Shown here one piece after another: positions 43,368 through 55,395 of a stretch of 64,000 nucleotides of DNA. The notes beneath the pieces are model-generated. The model saw only the letters and a list, made by a program, of their open reading frames with translations, did no database searches and had not been told where the DNA came from. Origin of the DNA: Leishmania martiniquensis (Eukaryota > Euglenozoa > Kinetoplastea > Trypanosomatida > Trypanosomatidae); NCBI RefSeq assembly GCF_017916325.1, contig NC_090168.1, positions 1,445,143-1,509,142 of the forward strand. The letters are read 5' to 3'. The position numbers and the translations under genes were made by a program. The stretch's first letter is position 1; each line of letters begins with the position of its first letter.

Positions 43368-46264
43368 ATGCACCGAGTGGGAATGCGCCAGGGCTCCGTC
43401 GTCCTGGAGGCCAATCCAGAGGTGCGCGGACTGGGCATACCCAAAGGGCGCTCCTCCTCCCTGATGAATAGTGACAACACCACGACGCACAATATCAGCT
43501 CAGTGAGAGAAAAGGGTGGCGAGATCAGCTCACTGAGGGCATCGCGGCCGTTGAAAGACGGAGCACGCATTGTGAGCCTCACACAGGACACGGTAAAGAC
43601 TCGAGCTAAGAAGGGAGTGACGCCGTTGACCAGTCCAGCAAGGCCTCGTGCCGCACAGACGGGTTCACGAACGGCAGCAATGATTCGTCCGACTCCGCCT
43701 ACTCCTTCTCCACCATCTTTAGCGGTGATGAGTCAGCTACCGCCGCAGATGGTAGGCGACCACGGCCGCACCGGGAGCACGACGGAGTTGAGGAAGAGGT
43801 CGAGGGGGACATGGCGATGGCTATCGCTGAGGCGCTTCATATCAACAACAGAAGTAACAGCGGCTTCAGTAGAATCACCCTAGGCAATCATAGCATCCTG
43901 CCGGAGGCTCGCCGCAGCGCCGCCTCGCCGGAGGAGCGAGGTGGCATCGATGTGACCAACTCTGTGAGCGCTCCGCCGTCGACTGTGGTAGCCGGCGCGC
44001 GAAGCTCGCAGGGCCCGCTTACCTATTTGCTTGTGACTCGCACACTTGCGAACAAAAAACGGTGCGCCAGCGGCAATGCTCCCTCGCTGATGATGCTGCA
44101 GAGATGCGCCACGACGGCGGTGGGCCAGAAGATGAGTCCGCAGTTGGCGTTGTCTGCCTCACATGTCTTCAACAGTTGGCCGTCTGCATCGCCTGAGGAT
44201 CAGCCGATCGATCCGGGCACGCAAGAGAGCGTCACAGCTCGGGCGAGGCGGTCACAGTCGCCGAAGCTGCACAACTCAGTGATGTTCTCGCAGCTGAACC
44301 TCTGTGTTGCCCCTGAAGGGTGTGACGCCGGGGTGTTGGCGCCCCAATCCTCTGGCCATAATGCCCGAAGAAGCGGCGGCGACCGCCGACCACCGTCCAC
44401 GGCTGACAACGTACCCTCAGCAGTAGGCGCAATGCAGAGGGAGATGCCGCAGCCACGCCATGCACGTTTGAGCCGCACCAGCGGCAGCGAGGATTCCAGC
44501 GCTGGCGACTTCTACGGCGTATGGTCTATCGACGACGAGAAAGTCGAGGATGTCCTGTCGAGGCGACCGTCGGGCAGCAATAGGGATCGAATGTTTCCCT
44601 CCTTCATGACGTACTTCTACGCACGCACGAGAGGCACGATGAGGGAAGAAGCGCGAAAGCCGTCTGTGAGTGCGCAGCCAAGTGAAACGCCGTGCAAGGC
44701 AGCCGCTGAGGAGGGTGTCATCGGTAGTAGGCGCAACAGCGTCGATTCCAGCAACGCTCTGCCGAGGCGCTCTTCATTTTTTGGCGCAGGCGCGCGTATT
44801 GGTGGCGGCGTGAACGGCAACGTCTTCCGCACCGGTACGACATCCTTCTCCACCGCTATGGTTCGAGTCCTTCACGGTGACTTTGACCAACGTGATGCCA
44901 GTCTTGATAGCCGACTCCTTGATAGCGATCACCTTCCCAAGCCGGGGTTGACTAGCAAGGAGCACAAGGGGCTTCGGCGTCCGCGACCGGCATCCTCGGG
45001 GCGCACAGTAGCACCAGGCAGTGCCGCCAATGGCCACGCCGCAGGCATGGAGACTGTGGGCAGGAGCAGAGCCTCATCGGGCCGCCCTGTCGACGGGTCG
45101 GTGCGCCACCGACCGTCTGGCAACGCGATTCTGAGTATCTTTGGCGGGGTCTCTTCTGGCAATGTGCGCGGGTCTTTCTCTGTGACTCGATCATTAAGTT
45201 CCGATCAAGTGCATGGCCTCGTCCCTGTGCCCTCGCAGCAGACGCTCGTCAGAGGATGGCGACTGCTCAGCTTCCGCGAACAGGACGACACACCGCTCTC
45301 AAATGTTGAGCACGTCCCACACAACGGAAAGCCGAAGAAGAAGCGCAGGAAGGGCAAGAAGGTCAGAAGCCACGAAAAGCGCGGCAGGCCACGCCCCGCT
45401 GCTGAGAAGGGTCACGAGGGTAACGGCGCAGGGAGTGGCGCGCCGACAGGTCGTGACGCTCTCAAAGAAAGAGATCCCCGCGGCAGCGCGGCACGAATGG
45501 GCCAGGAGAGAAACGCTACACGGTCATCGGCTGAAGTGGGCGGCCCGACCGCCGCCGGAGCCGCCCCAGCCGAGCGACCCGCTGAGGGGACTCGCGGTTG
45601 GCCGAGCTGCCCTGGTGGATACGCGGGTGCCTCACCGGAGGGAGGTGGTGCTCGAAGCAGAGTAGAGGCAAGCTGCCAACTTCTTGGCCGACAGCAGGCG
45701 GCGCTGCACAACCATATCTTACAACCGCAGTCTCCAAGAAGGGGTGTGATCCCTACCACTGCTGGTAAGCAGATGCGGATACTCCCCTTCAGGACACCGA
45801 TCCTCACCGTGCCCGTGAACTGCGGCACACGCTCCGCTCGGCAGTCGCCCCACTCAGCAGCGAAGTCGGCGAGCGCTGCCGGGAGTGCTCACGTGCCCCA
45901 ACTCTCCACTGCCGGCGTCCAGTATGCAGAGAGAAAGGCGAATGGCGGGTCGACTGGGAGCCCTGACCGCTTCGAGAAGTTCAAGGAGCCGCCTTCTGCG
46001 AGCCCATCCGCAACGGTGCGCCGCGTGACGGTGCGCTCAGGGAAGCCCAAGGTTTGGGTGCCAAACGGCTTGAAGGGTGCTCCAAGAAGCAGTGGCAGCG
46101 GCGATGAGCGGCGACTTGGACTAGCGCCGCCAACGCAGGGGCGGCGAACCGTATCGCCACCGAAGGGACGCCTCCCGACTTCCACGCACGGCGACATTAG
46201 TGCGCGTGAAGGCGAGCCCCCACTGCATTTTTCACCTCCACGGGAGGGTCTGCCGCCACTGTAG
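43368..46264 (+). CDS. Disordered basic protein with apparent frameshift
   Basis: The expected start (ATG 43368, first after a strong splice-acceptor pattern) opens a frame that ends at 43883 after 171 codons. The main frame, open from about 43613 and with its first ATG at 43811, runs to 46264 (817 residues from 43811). Between 43613 and 43811 this second frame already reads like protein (DGFTNGSNDSSDSAYSFSTI; VEEEVEGD just before the ATG). Reading from 43368 would have to move to the other frame near 43600-43640, as if one base were missing here. The protein is Ser/Arg/Gly/Pro-rich, with a basic, nuclear-signal-like cluster (KKKRRKGKKVR, about residue 507 of the 817) and repeated RRxS motifs. 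No known domain is recognised. It could be a sequencing error, a recent mutation, or initiation at 43811. Confidence 0.65.
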
Positions 46265-47857
46265 CCTTGTCTGGGATCAGCCCATCAGTCTCAGCAATAT
46301 CTCTTTCCCTACCCCTCTTCCTTCCTCATTCGGCAGGGCACACATCTGTGCCCCTTTGTGTTCGGGTGCGTCTGTGAAACGCACCTCATCTTTCTCTGCT
46401 CATTAGTTTTATGTGCTGTGGATGCTGGCATGTAAGTTTCTGCGGGGATGCTGCTGTGGTTGCAACGGCTGAGAGATCGCCAGAGTTGCGCACATGCACC
46501 CCTTTCCTTCCCCCCGCGCGCGGTCTTACTCACTCTCGGACCGCTCGCGATGTGCTTGCGGGTGTGGGATGCCTCTCCCTCAAAGTGCCTTATTCGAGGG
46601 CTCATGTAGGGCTGGTGGATCTCTCTCCGTGTGTGCAGGTGTGTGACTGGAAAGTGTCGTCTGGGGCCTGTGTCATGAGCAATAGGAAGGCGATGACATG
46701 AAAACTGAATACACACGTACACACGCGTGTTTAAAGCAGCACCTCCGAAGTTCTCCCCGCTCCTCTCCCGAGGCATCTGCTGCCCGCTTCCCCGCCCTCC
46801 CCCCTTCGAGGGACACGTGCCGCTTTTTCTTCTGTCTCCCTTTTCTGTGCGTGCATTTTCTTTTGTGTGTTTGGCTTGCCAAAATGCGTGGAAGACGACC
46901 CTACCCTCTCACACCTTGTCTTCCCATGGAATGACAATCATTTCGACGCGCCAATAGCGGTGAACTAAACTCGAGGGACGCAAGCAAAGTGTCTGACGCT
47001 AGCGGATGCGCGGCAGGACAAAGCAACTCGCACCGGCGGCGACTTCCCTTCCTCCTTCTTCCGGATAGCTGTGCTCACCCTTTTCTCCCTCCTGCGCTCG
47101 CTCCATGCCTGCACACCCCTCTATTTTTCTTCCCACCGCTCCTGATGTTACCCGTCTCTCTGCCGCACGTCATGTGCTGCGGCCGCGTGAGGTCTCGTGA
47201 GGGGAGGCCAAAGGAGATGGCGTGCATATGCAAACGTCTTTCGTGGGGTGAATGGCGAGCTCGAATGCGTCAGTGCCACAGGCAAGATCATTTCTCGGGA
47301 CGGGAAAACGGGCATCACCTGCCGATGCCGCCTCGTGTCGTGTTCCCCCCCCCCCACCATCACTTCCAGTCATCTTTGCCCCTATTCACCCGCCACTTCC
47401 TACGCCCCTTCTCTCATTCGCTTCTCGCTTACCAAGCCCTCTCTGCGCTGATCTCTTAAGCTTCTTGTGTACAGGCTTGCTCATGCACGCGGTGTGGTAT
47501 GACCCTCTCCATCTTTGCTTGCGCCTCCCTTCCCTCCCTCCCTCCCCCTCCTTTTAAATGGGTTGGTGCTGCTTTATTATTGCATTTTTTCTTCGCAGAA
47601 TTCGGTTTGTGAGTGCTTTGCTTTTTCTTTCTCCTCCCACCACCGCAGTGAAGGTGCTGCCGGCAGGGTGTACGGGCAGCGGGAGGGGAGAGAGAGAAAG
47701 GGCTGGAAAGAGGTCTGCTCGTGTGCATAACGTGTAGCTGCAGCGCTGATATACATGTCCAACAATCTTTTTTTTCTCTATTGTGCACGCATGGTTTCTT
47801 TTCGAGAGGACGCCGATCACCCGAGTGTGGCATCGTAATCCACTGAAGTCCCATCAC

Positions 47858-48300
47858 TGTGTGTGTGCGCGAGAGAGAGAGCGAAGCGGCCACCACCACC
47901 CCCCTCTCACCCCCCTTCCCTGTCCTCACCCATGCCAAGCCCCCACTGGTGGTCGCACGGCAACCTGCCTACGATACGGGGTCACAGCAGCCTACCGCTC
48001 CTGCTGTGGGCAGCTAGGCCCCTGGCCGGCGCTGCGTCAAAGGGAGGCGGAGGAGGGCTGCTGCGACAGTGAGGGCGCTTGTGCTTCTCCGCACACGAGA
48101 AGGCCGGTGGATACGGCCCGTTGGATGCATGCCTCCCTCTGGTCGACGGCAGGCGGCTCGTCCTAGGTGAGTCGGCTCTCGCCATGGGTGGAGGAGAGGC
48201 GGGTGAGCTGCGGCTGCGTGTGCACGCGCGTTGATTCTGTGCTGCTGAGCGCGGACACGTCTTCGTGACGATCACCGAAAGATTTTTAACAAAAAAATGA
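47858..48300 (+). mobile_element. SIDER-like short retroposon, copy B
   Basis: About 405 bases essentially identical to copy A at 26274-26676 and in the same orientation. One GA unit at the left end is extra. The similarity ends exactly at GACACGTCT (48262), followed by different but again A-rich sequence (AAAGATTTTTAACAAAAAAATG), as expected of a retroposon tail. Flanking sequences of A and B do not resemble each other, so this is an insertion or a conversion tract, not a long duplication. Confidence 0.75.
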
Positions 48301-49017
48301 ACGGGCCGTAACTCGGCATTTTATTCGTCGGTTCCTCAGGACGCGTGTCCGCATGCCGTTCATGACCAGTCGCTGTTCTTGACGGTGCCGTCTCTCCTCC
48401 CTGCCGTTTTGCCTTTACGTGAACTTGTATCGCCCGCAGCGGAAGCTGGCAGGACTGCAGTAGAGAGTCGCCTCCTCGCTTCTCGGGTCGACATCTTTGC
48501 TTACCGCCTATTCTGCCTAACATTTTCTCTTCTTTGCGCGTTCTTCAGGCTGTGCGCGTGCCACGAGGCCCTTCGGTTCACATCTTCTGTTTCCTTCGTT
48601 GCTGCGGGAACGGCTGCCCTTGCCTTTCTCGACGCTTTGGTCGCTGTGGCACGCGGCTGCGGAGTGGATAACGGTGAACCACCTTTTTTTCTTGGGTGGA
48701 TGCTCGTGTCGGTGCTCGGCATCCTCGGCGAAGGTCTATGCTGCCTACCCCAAAGTCACAGACACATGCAGTCCTCCCGACGCTCCTTTTTTTTCCTCCC
48801 ACACAGAATGCCACAGTTGTTGCACAGCGCCCCAGCAAACCTATTCTTTCACCGCAATCCACTTAAACGCTGCTCGATGACAGAGGGAGGGGGGAGGTGG
48901 TGGTCGTGTTTTTTTGTATTTCATTCTTACTCTTCTCAGTTGCAGCCACGCGCACGCGCATACGCACAGTTAGGGCGTAGTATCGCCTTCCTTCACACAC
49001 GCACACATTCTTTCTCT

Positions 49018-49049
49018 TTGTTTTTTTTCTTCGGCGCGTTGTTGGGGAG
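49018..49049 (+). promoter_or_regulatory. Candidate spliced-leader acceptor for the broken gene at 49078
   Basis: A T-rich tract (TTGTTTTTTTTCTTC) is followed by AG at 49048-49049, 29 bases before ATG 49078. This argues that the locus was once, or still is, a spliced transcript. Confidence 0.45.
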
Positions 49050-49077
49050 TGCTGCATTATACTCTCCCCAATCGTCA

Positions 49078-50775
49078 ATGTCAGAGACACGGGTGCGTCA
49101 CACCCCTCCGGCCGATCGCGCTCTCAGCAGAAGCAACCGTCTTGATGCGTTGAACGTCCCTTCACTTGCACAGTGCGATTCAAAGGATTCATGTGAGCAT
49201 GCCGTTTTATGCAAGACAGCCCTTGCCGCTGGTGGAGGAGGTGGACGCTCGAGGTTCCGGTGTTCCTTTGGAATCTGCCCATCTATCGCATCGGATCTGG
49301 CCGGAGTGAACTCTGCCGACAGCCCCGCTCGCACCTTGTCACCGTCGGTGAGCTTGCCTGAGCAGAGACGGCTCAGGAGTCTGATGACATTGCCGCGTTC
49401 TGCCGCGCAAGACACGGTGCCACGCACGGGGAGCCGAGCTGCACTCGGCACGGCGCGAATCGACAGAACAGACGCCAAGACTCTTGCCATCGAAAATTCT
49501 ACGGCATCTTCGGGTGGTAAAGCGGCCAAAATGTTCTCTCCGGCCGCGTCTGCGACATCTCCGCTCTTTCTGTCGCCCTCCTCAGCTCTGGCGCCACCGT
49601 CATTGCCGGGGACTTGCCGACCAGTATTCATACGGGTGATTCGGCCAGATAAGGCAGCATGTTGCGGCGCCCGCACCTCTGTAACCGACTTATCTTCACG
49701 AGGCGCAAAGCCTCAGCTGCGCTGTCTTTCACCGCATGCTCCTGGGACCTCAGATGACTGCTTCGGCCAGCGGCGCATTCCACTGCCACCACCTACCATG
49801 ACGGAGACGAGCACGAGCAAGCTGCGCAGCGTGCACACCTCCACTTTGGTTTCTCCTCCTGCCTCGCTCGAGGCCTCGGTGTCGCCACCGTTGCATGAAT
49901 GGGCGCTGCCTGTGCGAGAGGGCGGCGACGACGGCGCAACTGGTGGAAGCCGTTCACCTCGAGAGTGTCAGCAGCGTCACCATTGAGCAGCACGGTAGGA
50001 AGACTTCAGTCCTTGGTTTTTCCTGTTGTGCGACCCCCACCGGTGGCACCGAAGGGGCAGGCGGGCTCGGACAGGATGCGCGCACACGTAGTGCGTGGCG
50101 TCCTGAACTGGGTGCAGGCTGTTCGCCGAAAGGAACTTTTGATGCTCACCAGCAACGGGAAAGGCGACTTCAGTGATGCAACTCCTCCCTCGAGTCCCTT
50201 AGCTCCGGCTCCCGGTGTGCGCCTTGATCCCGAGTCGCTGACACGCAGCGTCGGCGGTCCTCCGAGCGATCTCTGGTGCGCCAATCTTGGGCTGACACCC
50301 CCAGTCGACCACACGATACGCGGGGCCGGTCGGAGGGCCCCTCTTGAGCGCTGAACCGAACCCACGCCACGTCGAAGGGCCTGTAGACGGAGAGCGCTTT
50401 GACGGGGCTCGGTGGCCGCCGGACATAGTGCGATACTGTTGCTCTGTCCAGCCGCCGTCACGCAGCCCTATCCTCTCTGGATGTTCGACGCTCGACAGCG
50501 GTGATGGCGGAGGGCTTCTCCTGAACACGGAGGCCTCTCCAAAGTGGTCGTCCGCCACGCCATGGTGCAGCCATGCGCTGGACCGCAGCTTTGCGTGCCC
50601 CTCGTTATCGTCGCCGCCGCAGATTGAGGCGAGCGGGGGCAGTGGCATCTGGAGCCGGAGCAGCACTCTACTCATGTGCGGCAGCCGGTGCACAAATACT
50701 TCCATGCTCACAATGTCCTACGCCCCAGCACTGGGGTCGTTCTCGCCGAACTCCGAGAACAGCCTTCCTCCGTGA
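49078..50775 (+). pseudogene. Broken gene of unknown function with two or three frame changes
   Basis: From ATG 49078 a Ser/Ala/Pro-rich frame runs to a stop at 49986. Coding-like sequence continues in other frames: about 49900-50040 reads TAQLVEAVHLESVSSVTIEQ in a second frame, about 50040-50340 reads RMRAHVVRGVLNWVQAVRRK in a third, and about 50300-50775 returns to the first frame (DGARWPPDIVRYCCSV to a stop after ENSLPP). Base choice at third codon positions stays GC-biased along this path, unlike the adjacent spacer. The intact product would have been about 560 residues. No known domain is recognised. I read it as a pseudogene; sequencing errors at several places are the alternative. Confidence 0.55.
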
Positions 50776-51900
50776 ACGCGCCCGACAAGCGTCGGCTTTG
50801 GCCTTACCTGTTCCTCTCCCACCCTCTTCGCGCTCACCTCTCCTCTCTTCACGTCTCCTGCAATCGTTTTCTTGTCTCCCCTGCGCATCCGCAGGCACTG
50901 CACATGCCGATATGCGTCTGCGCTCCTCTCTTTTGGTTCCGCCTTGGCCGCGTCACGCGTCTCGGGAGCACCGGGTGTTTCCACCTCTCTCGCCATCAAG
51001 GCGGTTTGCGCCTTCTTTCTCTACGCCCTCTGAAATCTGTGCCTCACGCTTCATCGAAGAACGACTCCTCTCGACTCTCGAGTGCGTCGTGGGTGTCGAT
51101 GCACAAGGACCTATGGGAGGAGGGGGTCGCTCTCCCTTAGCTGCACACGTTGCCGTGCACACCTCATTGGGCATTCTTCTCCCTGTGAGTGTAACGAAAA
51201 TACCATTCGCTGCATTCACTGTTATTTTTGGTGTGCGGAAGGGAGAGATGGGAGGCTGCCACTGCTGCTCGTTTTGCTTTCGACTCTTCTACCCCCTCCC
51301 CTCCCCTCCCCCCTCGATCTTTCACACCGGGCGTGGCTGCGTTGATCGATGTGCATGCCGTGTGCATGCATGTGTGCTTGAGCAAGCCCCTTTCTCTTCT
51401 GTCTTCTTCCCCCCTTCCCTCCCCCTCCTGAAAGGTGTGCAGCGCCCGTCTTGGGCCAGCGAAAGGGACGTCGAGATGTGTCATGGCCGGCTCGTCGTCT
51501 CCGTTGAGCATGCGTGATATACGATCACTACCAGCGCAGAGTTCCCACCACGCGCTCCCACACACCTTCTCCCTCCCCCCTTGGCTCCCTCTCCTTCACT
51601 TATAATTTTTTTGTTCTGTTCTTGCCTCATTGTTGGGCGCTGGCGCTGTGTTTACCGACTGCCTTGAAGGGGTGGGGAGGGGCTCTGCCGTTGGCTGGCA
51701 GACACAGTCGCAATGCGTTGCAATGCCGTGCCTTCACTCATATATATTTTCGAGCTCCCGGTAGCGTCTCAGCCCTTCTGCGCTGCAGAATGCGATGACT
51801 GTGCTCCACCCCTGACTCCCCCTCAGGAGGCGAGTACGCGGTCACGCAGGAGAATGGCACGAAGGCGTCATCCAGTGCTCTGTCGCGGCGCACATGAAGT

Positions 51901-52221
51901 ATGCATCCCTCGCTGACTTACCGGATAATAGTAGCGGAGCGAGATGAGAAGGCGGTGGAGACGCTCTTCCTCGCACACGCTCGCGCCGCATCGGCATGCG
52001 CGCCCGATGACGTGCAATGCGCAGTGCGAGCTCGAGGAGCAGAGCCCCCGAGTTTGGCCGCGGTTGTGGCCAGAAAAGGAGCCCTTCGCGCTGCTTTTCG
52101 CGGAGCTGGTGCGCTGAATGCGTCGGCCGTTTCAGCTGTTGCTCACTTCACTGCCTATTTTCTGTGCTCTGGACGCTCTCCTCTCCCCTTTTCCACTCAG
52201 GCGTCGAACGAGATGCGGTGA
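51901..52221 (+). CDS. Small 106-aa ORF, doubtful
   Basis: An ATG-started ORF with a mixed, fairly protein-like composition (for example SLTYRIIVAERDEKAVETLF), lying in a GC-rich island where the + strand is not pyrimidine-biased. A candidate acceptor, CTGCGCTGCAG, lies about 110 bases upstream. No recognised domain and no long neighbour in frame. Could be a small gene, a gene fragment or chance. Confidence 0.22.
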   Translation: MHPSLTYRIIVAERDEKAVETLFLAHARAASACAPDDVQCAVRARGAEPPSLAAVVARKGALRAAFRGAGALNASAVSAVAHFTAYFLCSGRSPLPFSTQASNEMR

Positions 52222-53591
52222 TGTAGCGGACGACGCACGCGCAAGCTACAGACAGGAAGAGACTCTGGAGGGAAAGAGTCCCTGGCACACTGTGTGTGTG
52301 TGTGTGTGAGCGTGGGGAGGGTGGGGGGCAGCGTGAGAGAAGTTGTATCGGTCCTCGCGTTATCGACCCTGTGTAGCCTCTCTCGCTCACTGAGGTGCGA
52401 CGCCACGGTAACGAGCAGGGCACCCGATCAAAGAAAAAAATGTCTGGCGCCGTTGCATGCCCGCGATGGTGCACAAAAGGGTGTACTCTGCCTCCGCGTC
52501 CGTGTCTTCACGTCCACTTGTTCCATTTCAGTCGCTTCTGCTTTTGGGGTCGGCTTTCGTGCTTCCGTGCCCTTTTGGGCAGAGAGAGGCGTAACACCGT
52601 GCCGCTATAGCGCTCGCAGATCGGCTATGCTGTTGCCAACATCAGCAGTGCAATCACGCACGAGAGGAGGAAGGCGTGACGCTCTCGGCAGCTAAAAGCG
52701 GGCCACACAATCGATGCCCGGTGCGATGCATACATAGGTACATTGGTGGTGCACCGTAGATTTATGCTTTTCTTACCCTCTTTGGTGAGGCAGGAGGCAT
52801 ATTATCTTCACCCCCTCCTCAGCCCTTCTTCCCACTGATTATTCGCCCTACTGCACTCAGCTCGCTGCAATCCCGGTAGCGCATGGCAGCGCTGGTCTTG
52901 CTTAAATAGTTCGTTACCCCTTCCCCCCTTTCCGATGTGGTGATCTCTCGTTCCTCCAAAAAACAGAGGAAGAAGTTAAAAATGCGCAGGCACTTATTCA
53001 TCGGCGCCTGCCCTCCTTACCTAACCTGTACCCCTGCCTATCATGAGAGAAAGAGACACACAACGCACGTGTTGCAGCCATGTTGCCCCACTTCTGTCAA
53101 CCTCACCCTTTTTGCGCATCGCCTCCTCTGCGTGGTCTGCGCTGTGGTGCGCCTGTCATCGGGGGGAGTGGCGTAGTCTATTTTTGTTTCTCTCTTTTGC
53201 GGTGGACGCCTTCATGCATGCGGTTCGTGTAGCTGCTCCAACGGCCTCACTCCCCTATCCTGTGCTTTGTTCTGAAGTACTTCCGTTTCCCCCACCTGTT
53301 CCAACGCGTTCGCCTCCCTTCGCTCTTTCGTCTTCCGCGTGTGCGTGTGTGTGTGTGTATCCGTCTTTCTCTGTTACTCTCGCCGCGTGGCCGCCTTCTC
53401 TTCGTTTGCGGCTCCTCTGGGGTCTTAAAGCTCTCGACACACGCACACATACGTAGCCACAGTCGCACAGAGGCGCACCCCTTCCCCCCTTTACATTGCC
53501 GCACTGCAGATCGTTAGCACCCAACTGAGCCACACTCTCTGTTCTTATTCACTACCATCAGTGACGTTGAAATTGGCGATAGCGCCCTCCG

Positions 53592-53783
53592 GTGCTGGTG
53601 ACAGGGGAGCTAGGCAGCACCAAGGACGGGGGAATATCAGGTGCACTCGCAGAGTACAGATTGCAGCAGAGCGAAGCACGAGCGTCGGAGCTGGACATCG
53701 TTGTGCCGTCGTTATCCGTCGTGCTGACAGCGGTGGCGGCTCATCCAAAGACAGAGCAGCAAGGGCATGAAGCTGCGGAGTAG
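53592..53783 (+). pseudogene. Possible gene fragment of about 63 codons
   Basis: A short open stretch without an ATG reads GELGSTKDGGISGALAEYRL and continues to a stop after HEAAE, with a smooth, globular-protein-like composition unusual for this spacer. A stop codon lies three codons upstream. It may be the remnant of a lost gene, or chance. Function unknown. Confidence 0.15.
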
Positions 53784-55373
53784 AAGGAACAGGAGTGCCG
53801 AGTACGCAAGCCTGCTTCTTCGCACCGCTGCCATCCTCTCTCAGGTCGTCTGCGGCCCCTCTTGCCCCTTCCTCCCACCCCTTTCCTTCACTCTCTTGGC
53901 CGCTCTTCGGCATTAGCATCCACTGCCTCTCCCCTCGGCCCGATCTTCGTTTGATATTTGAGAAGCGTGTTGTTGCGACGTGCAAGGGTGTCGCTTGACC
54001 CTTTGCACAGCACATACCAGAAGGCAGTGCGATGGTGGCGAAGAGAGGTCTCTAACGCTCCTGCGCGCCTTTCAAGTGAATTCTATTTGCTTCCCCTTCC
54101 TCCTCTTTTTTCCTCTTTGCAGCGACCCTGTTTCAGCGTCCGGGCACCTGTTTGGTGTCGCGCACTGGAGTGCGGCGCCTCCTCGTCTTGTGCGCTTGCC
54201 TATTTCTCGTCTTAGTATTTGATTGAGAGGACAATTTCAGCGCTCGTGTTATGGTGGCCATCGCGGCCGAACAACTCGGTGTTCGCGCTCTTTTCCCGCA
54301 CTCTGTATGTTGGTGCCGTGCGCGAGGCCCCCATCACCGCAAAGCAACGGAATGCAAGGAGAGCGGCGAGAGACACCAGAGACCATCTCAGGGCTGCTCA
54401 CTTCCCTTCTCACTCCCCGCTATACAGCGCCCTCCCCTCTCTTTCTCCCCCTTTCTCTTCGCCCATTTCTACGTGGCACGCCGCCATTCGCCCACCTCCG
54501 CTGTACCCTCGCCTGCGCGCTGCAAAGGCGTCTTTCTCTGTTGCTGCTGACGCGTCGCTTCTATTCGTTTGGCGTATCACCTCCGCACGACCCTTCGCAT
54601 GGTCGCTGGATTGGCTCTCCGTTACGTTGTTCTGTTCGTGTACTCCTCACTGCTGGCGTCTATCGCTACATATTCATATACACACATATGTATATTTCTC
54701 GTTGAGCCTCATTGCTTTTTGGTGCGCTGCCACATGTGTCCTCGTGGTTGTCATTGATTCTCTCATTCCTCGTGTATCATCCACTGTCTCCTTACTTTCC
54801 TCGCGTGCGCTCGCGCCTGTCCTCCGCCCGTCCTCTCCCACCCAGCCCTTTTTTCTTTCTCTGTCGCTGCACCCAGAGCATCCGGTAGCAAAGCCCTGTG
54901 CGCCTTCGCTTCCTCCTCCCCCCTCCCTCTTCCCCTTGCCCGTTGGCGGCTGAGCGCTTATACGCAAAGGCGAAGCCGAATCGGAGGAGATATAATTGAG
55001 TGTGCCACCATAAAAAGGTGTGCAGTGGCGAATCGCTCCGGTGGTAATGGTGCTTCGAACGCTTACGAGACGCGCAGCCATTCGGAGAAACGAAAGGGAG
55101 GTCGGCAGCGCGGAAGATTCCGTGCTTCCCTCCCACCACTACCTCCTCCTCCCCCTCCGTTCACCTCTGCTTCCCCCCTCGCCATACTCCGTATCTCCAC
55201 CCACATCAACACGCGTACGTCATCGTGAGACACAGACTGTCTTTCTGCCTCCCTCCCCTCCTCCTCCCTTTCCTCTTTAGCGGCCATTGCCCAATAGGAA
55301 GGGAAAAGGGCGGAAGGCACTTGGTGCCCTGCGGCCCCGCCCCTTCCCCCACACATACGCACACAGAAAGGTC

Positions 55374-55395
55374 CTCCTTTTTTGTCCTGAATTAG
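55374..55395 (+). promoter_or_regulatory. Candidate spliced-leader acceptor for the gene at 55609
   Basis: CCTCCTTTTTTGTCCTGAATTAG ends with AG at 55394-55395, about 213 bases before the first in-frame ATG. Further AGs occur before the ATG, so the exact site is uncertain. Confidence 0.35.

Larger units (their letters stand above)
46265..49077. other. Spacer carrying the second identical retroposon-like copy
   Basis: Pyrimidine-rich non-coding sequence. Copy B of the retroposon-like element occupies 47858-48300. The remainder has short low-complexity ORFs only. Confidence 0.7.

Noticed and set aside
44865..44885. GGTTCGAGTCC resembling a tRNA B-box
   Set aside because: It lies inside a coding frame and no tRNA arms or A-box can be folded around it.
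47456..47938. A - strand ORF whose end matches one near 41320 and looks like a conserved protein
   Set aside because: The similarity comes only from the retroposon-like repeats B and C, not from a gene.
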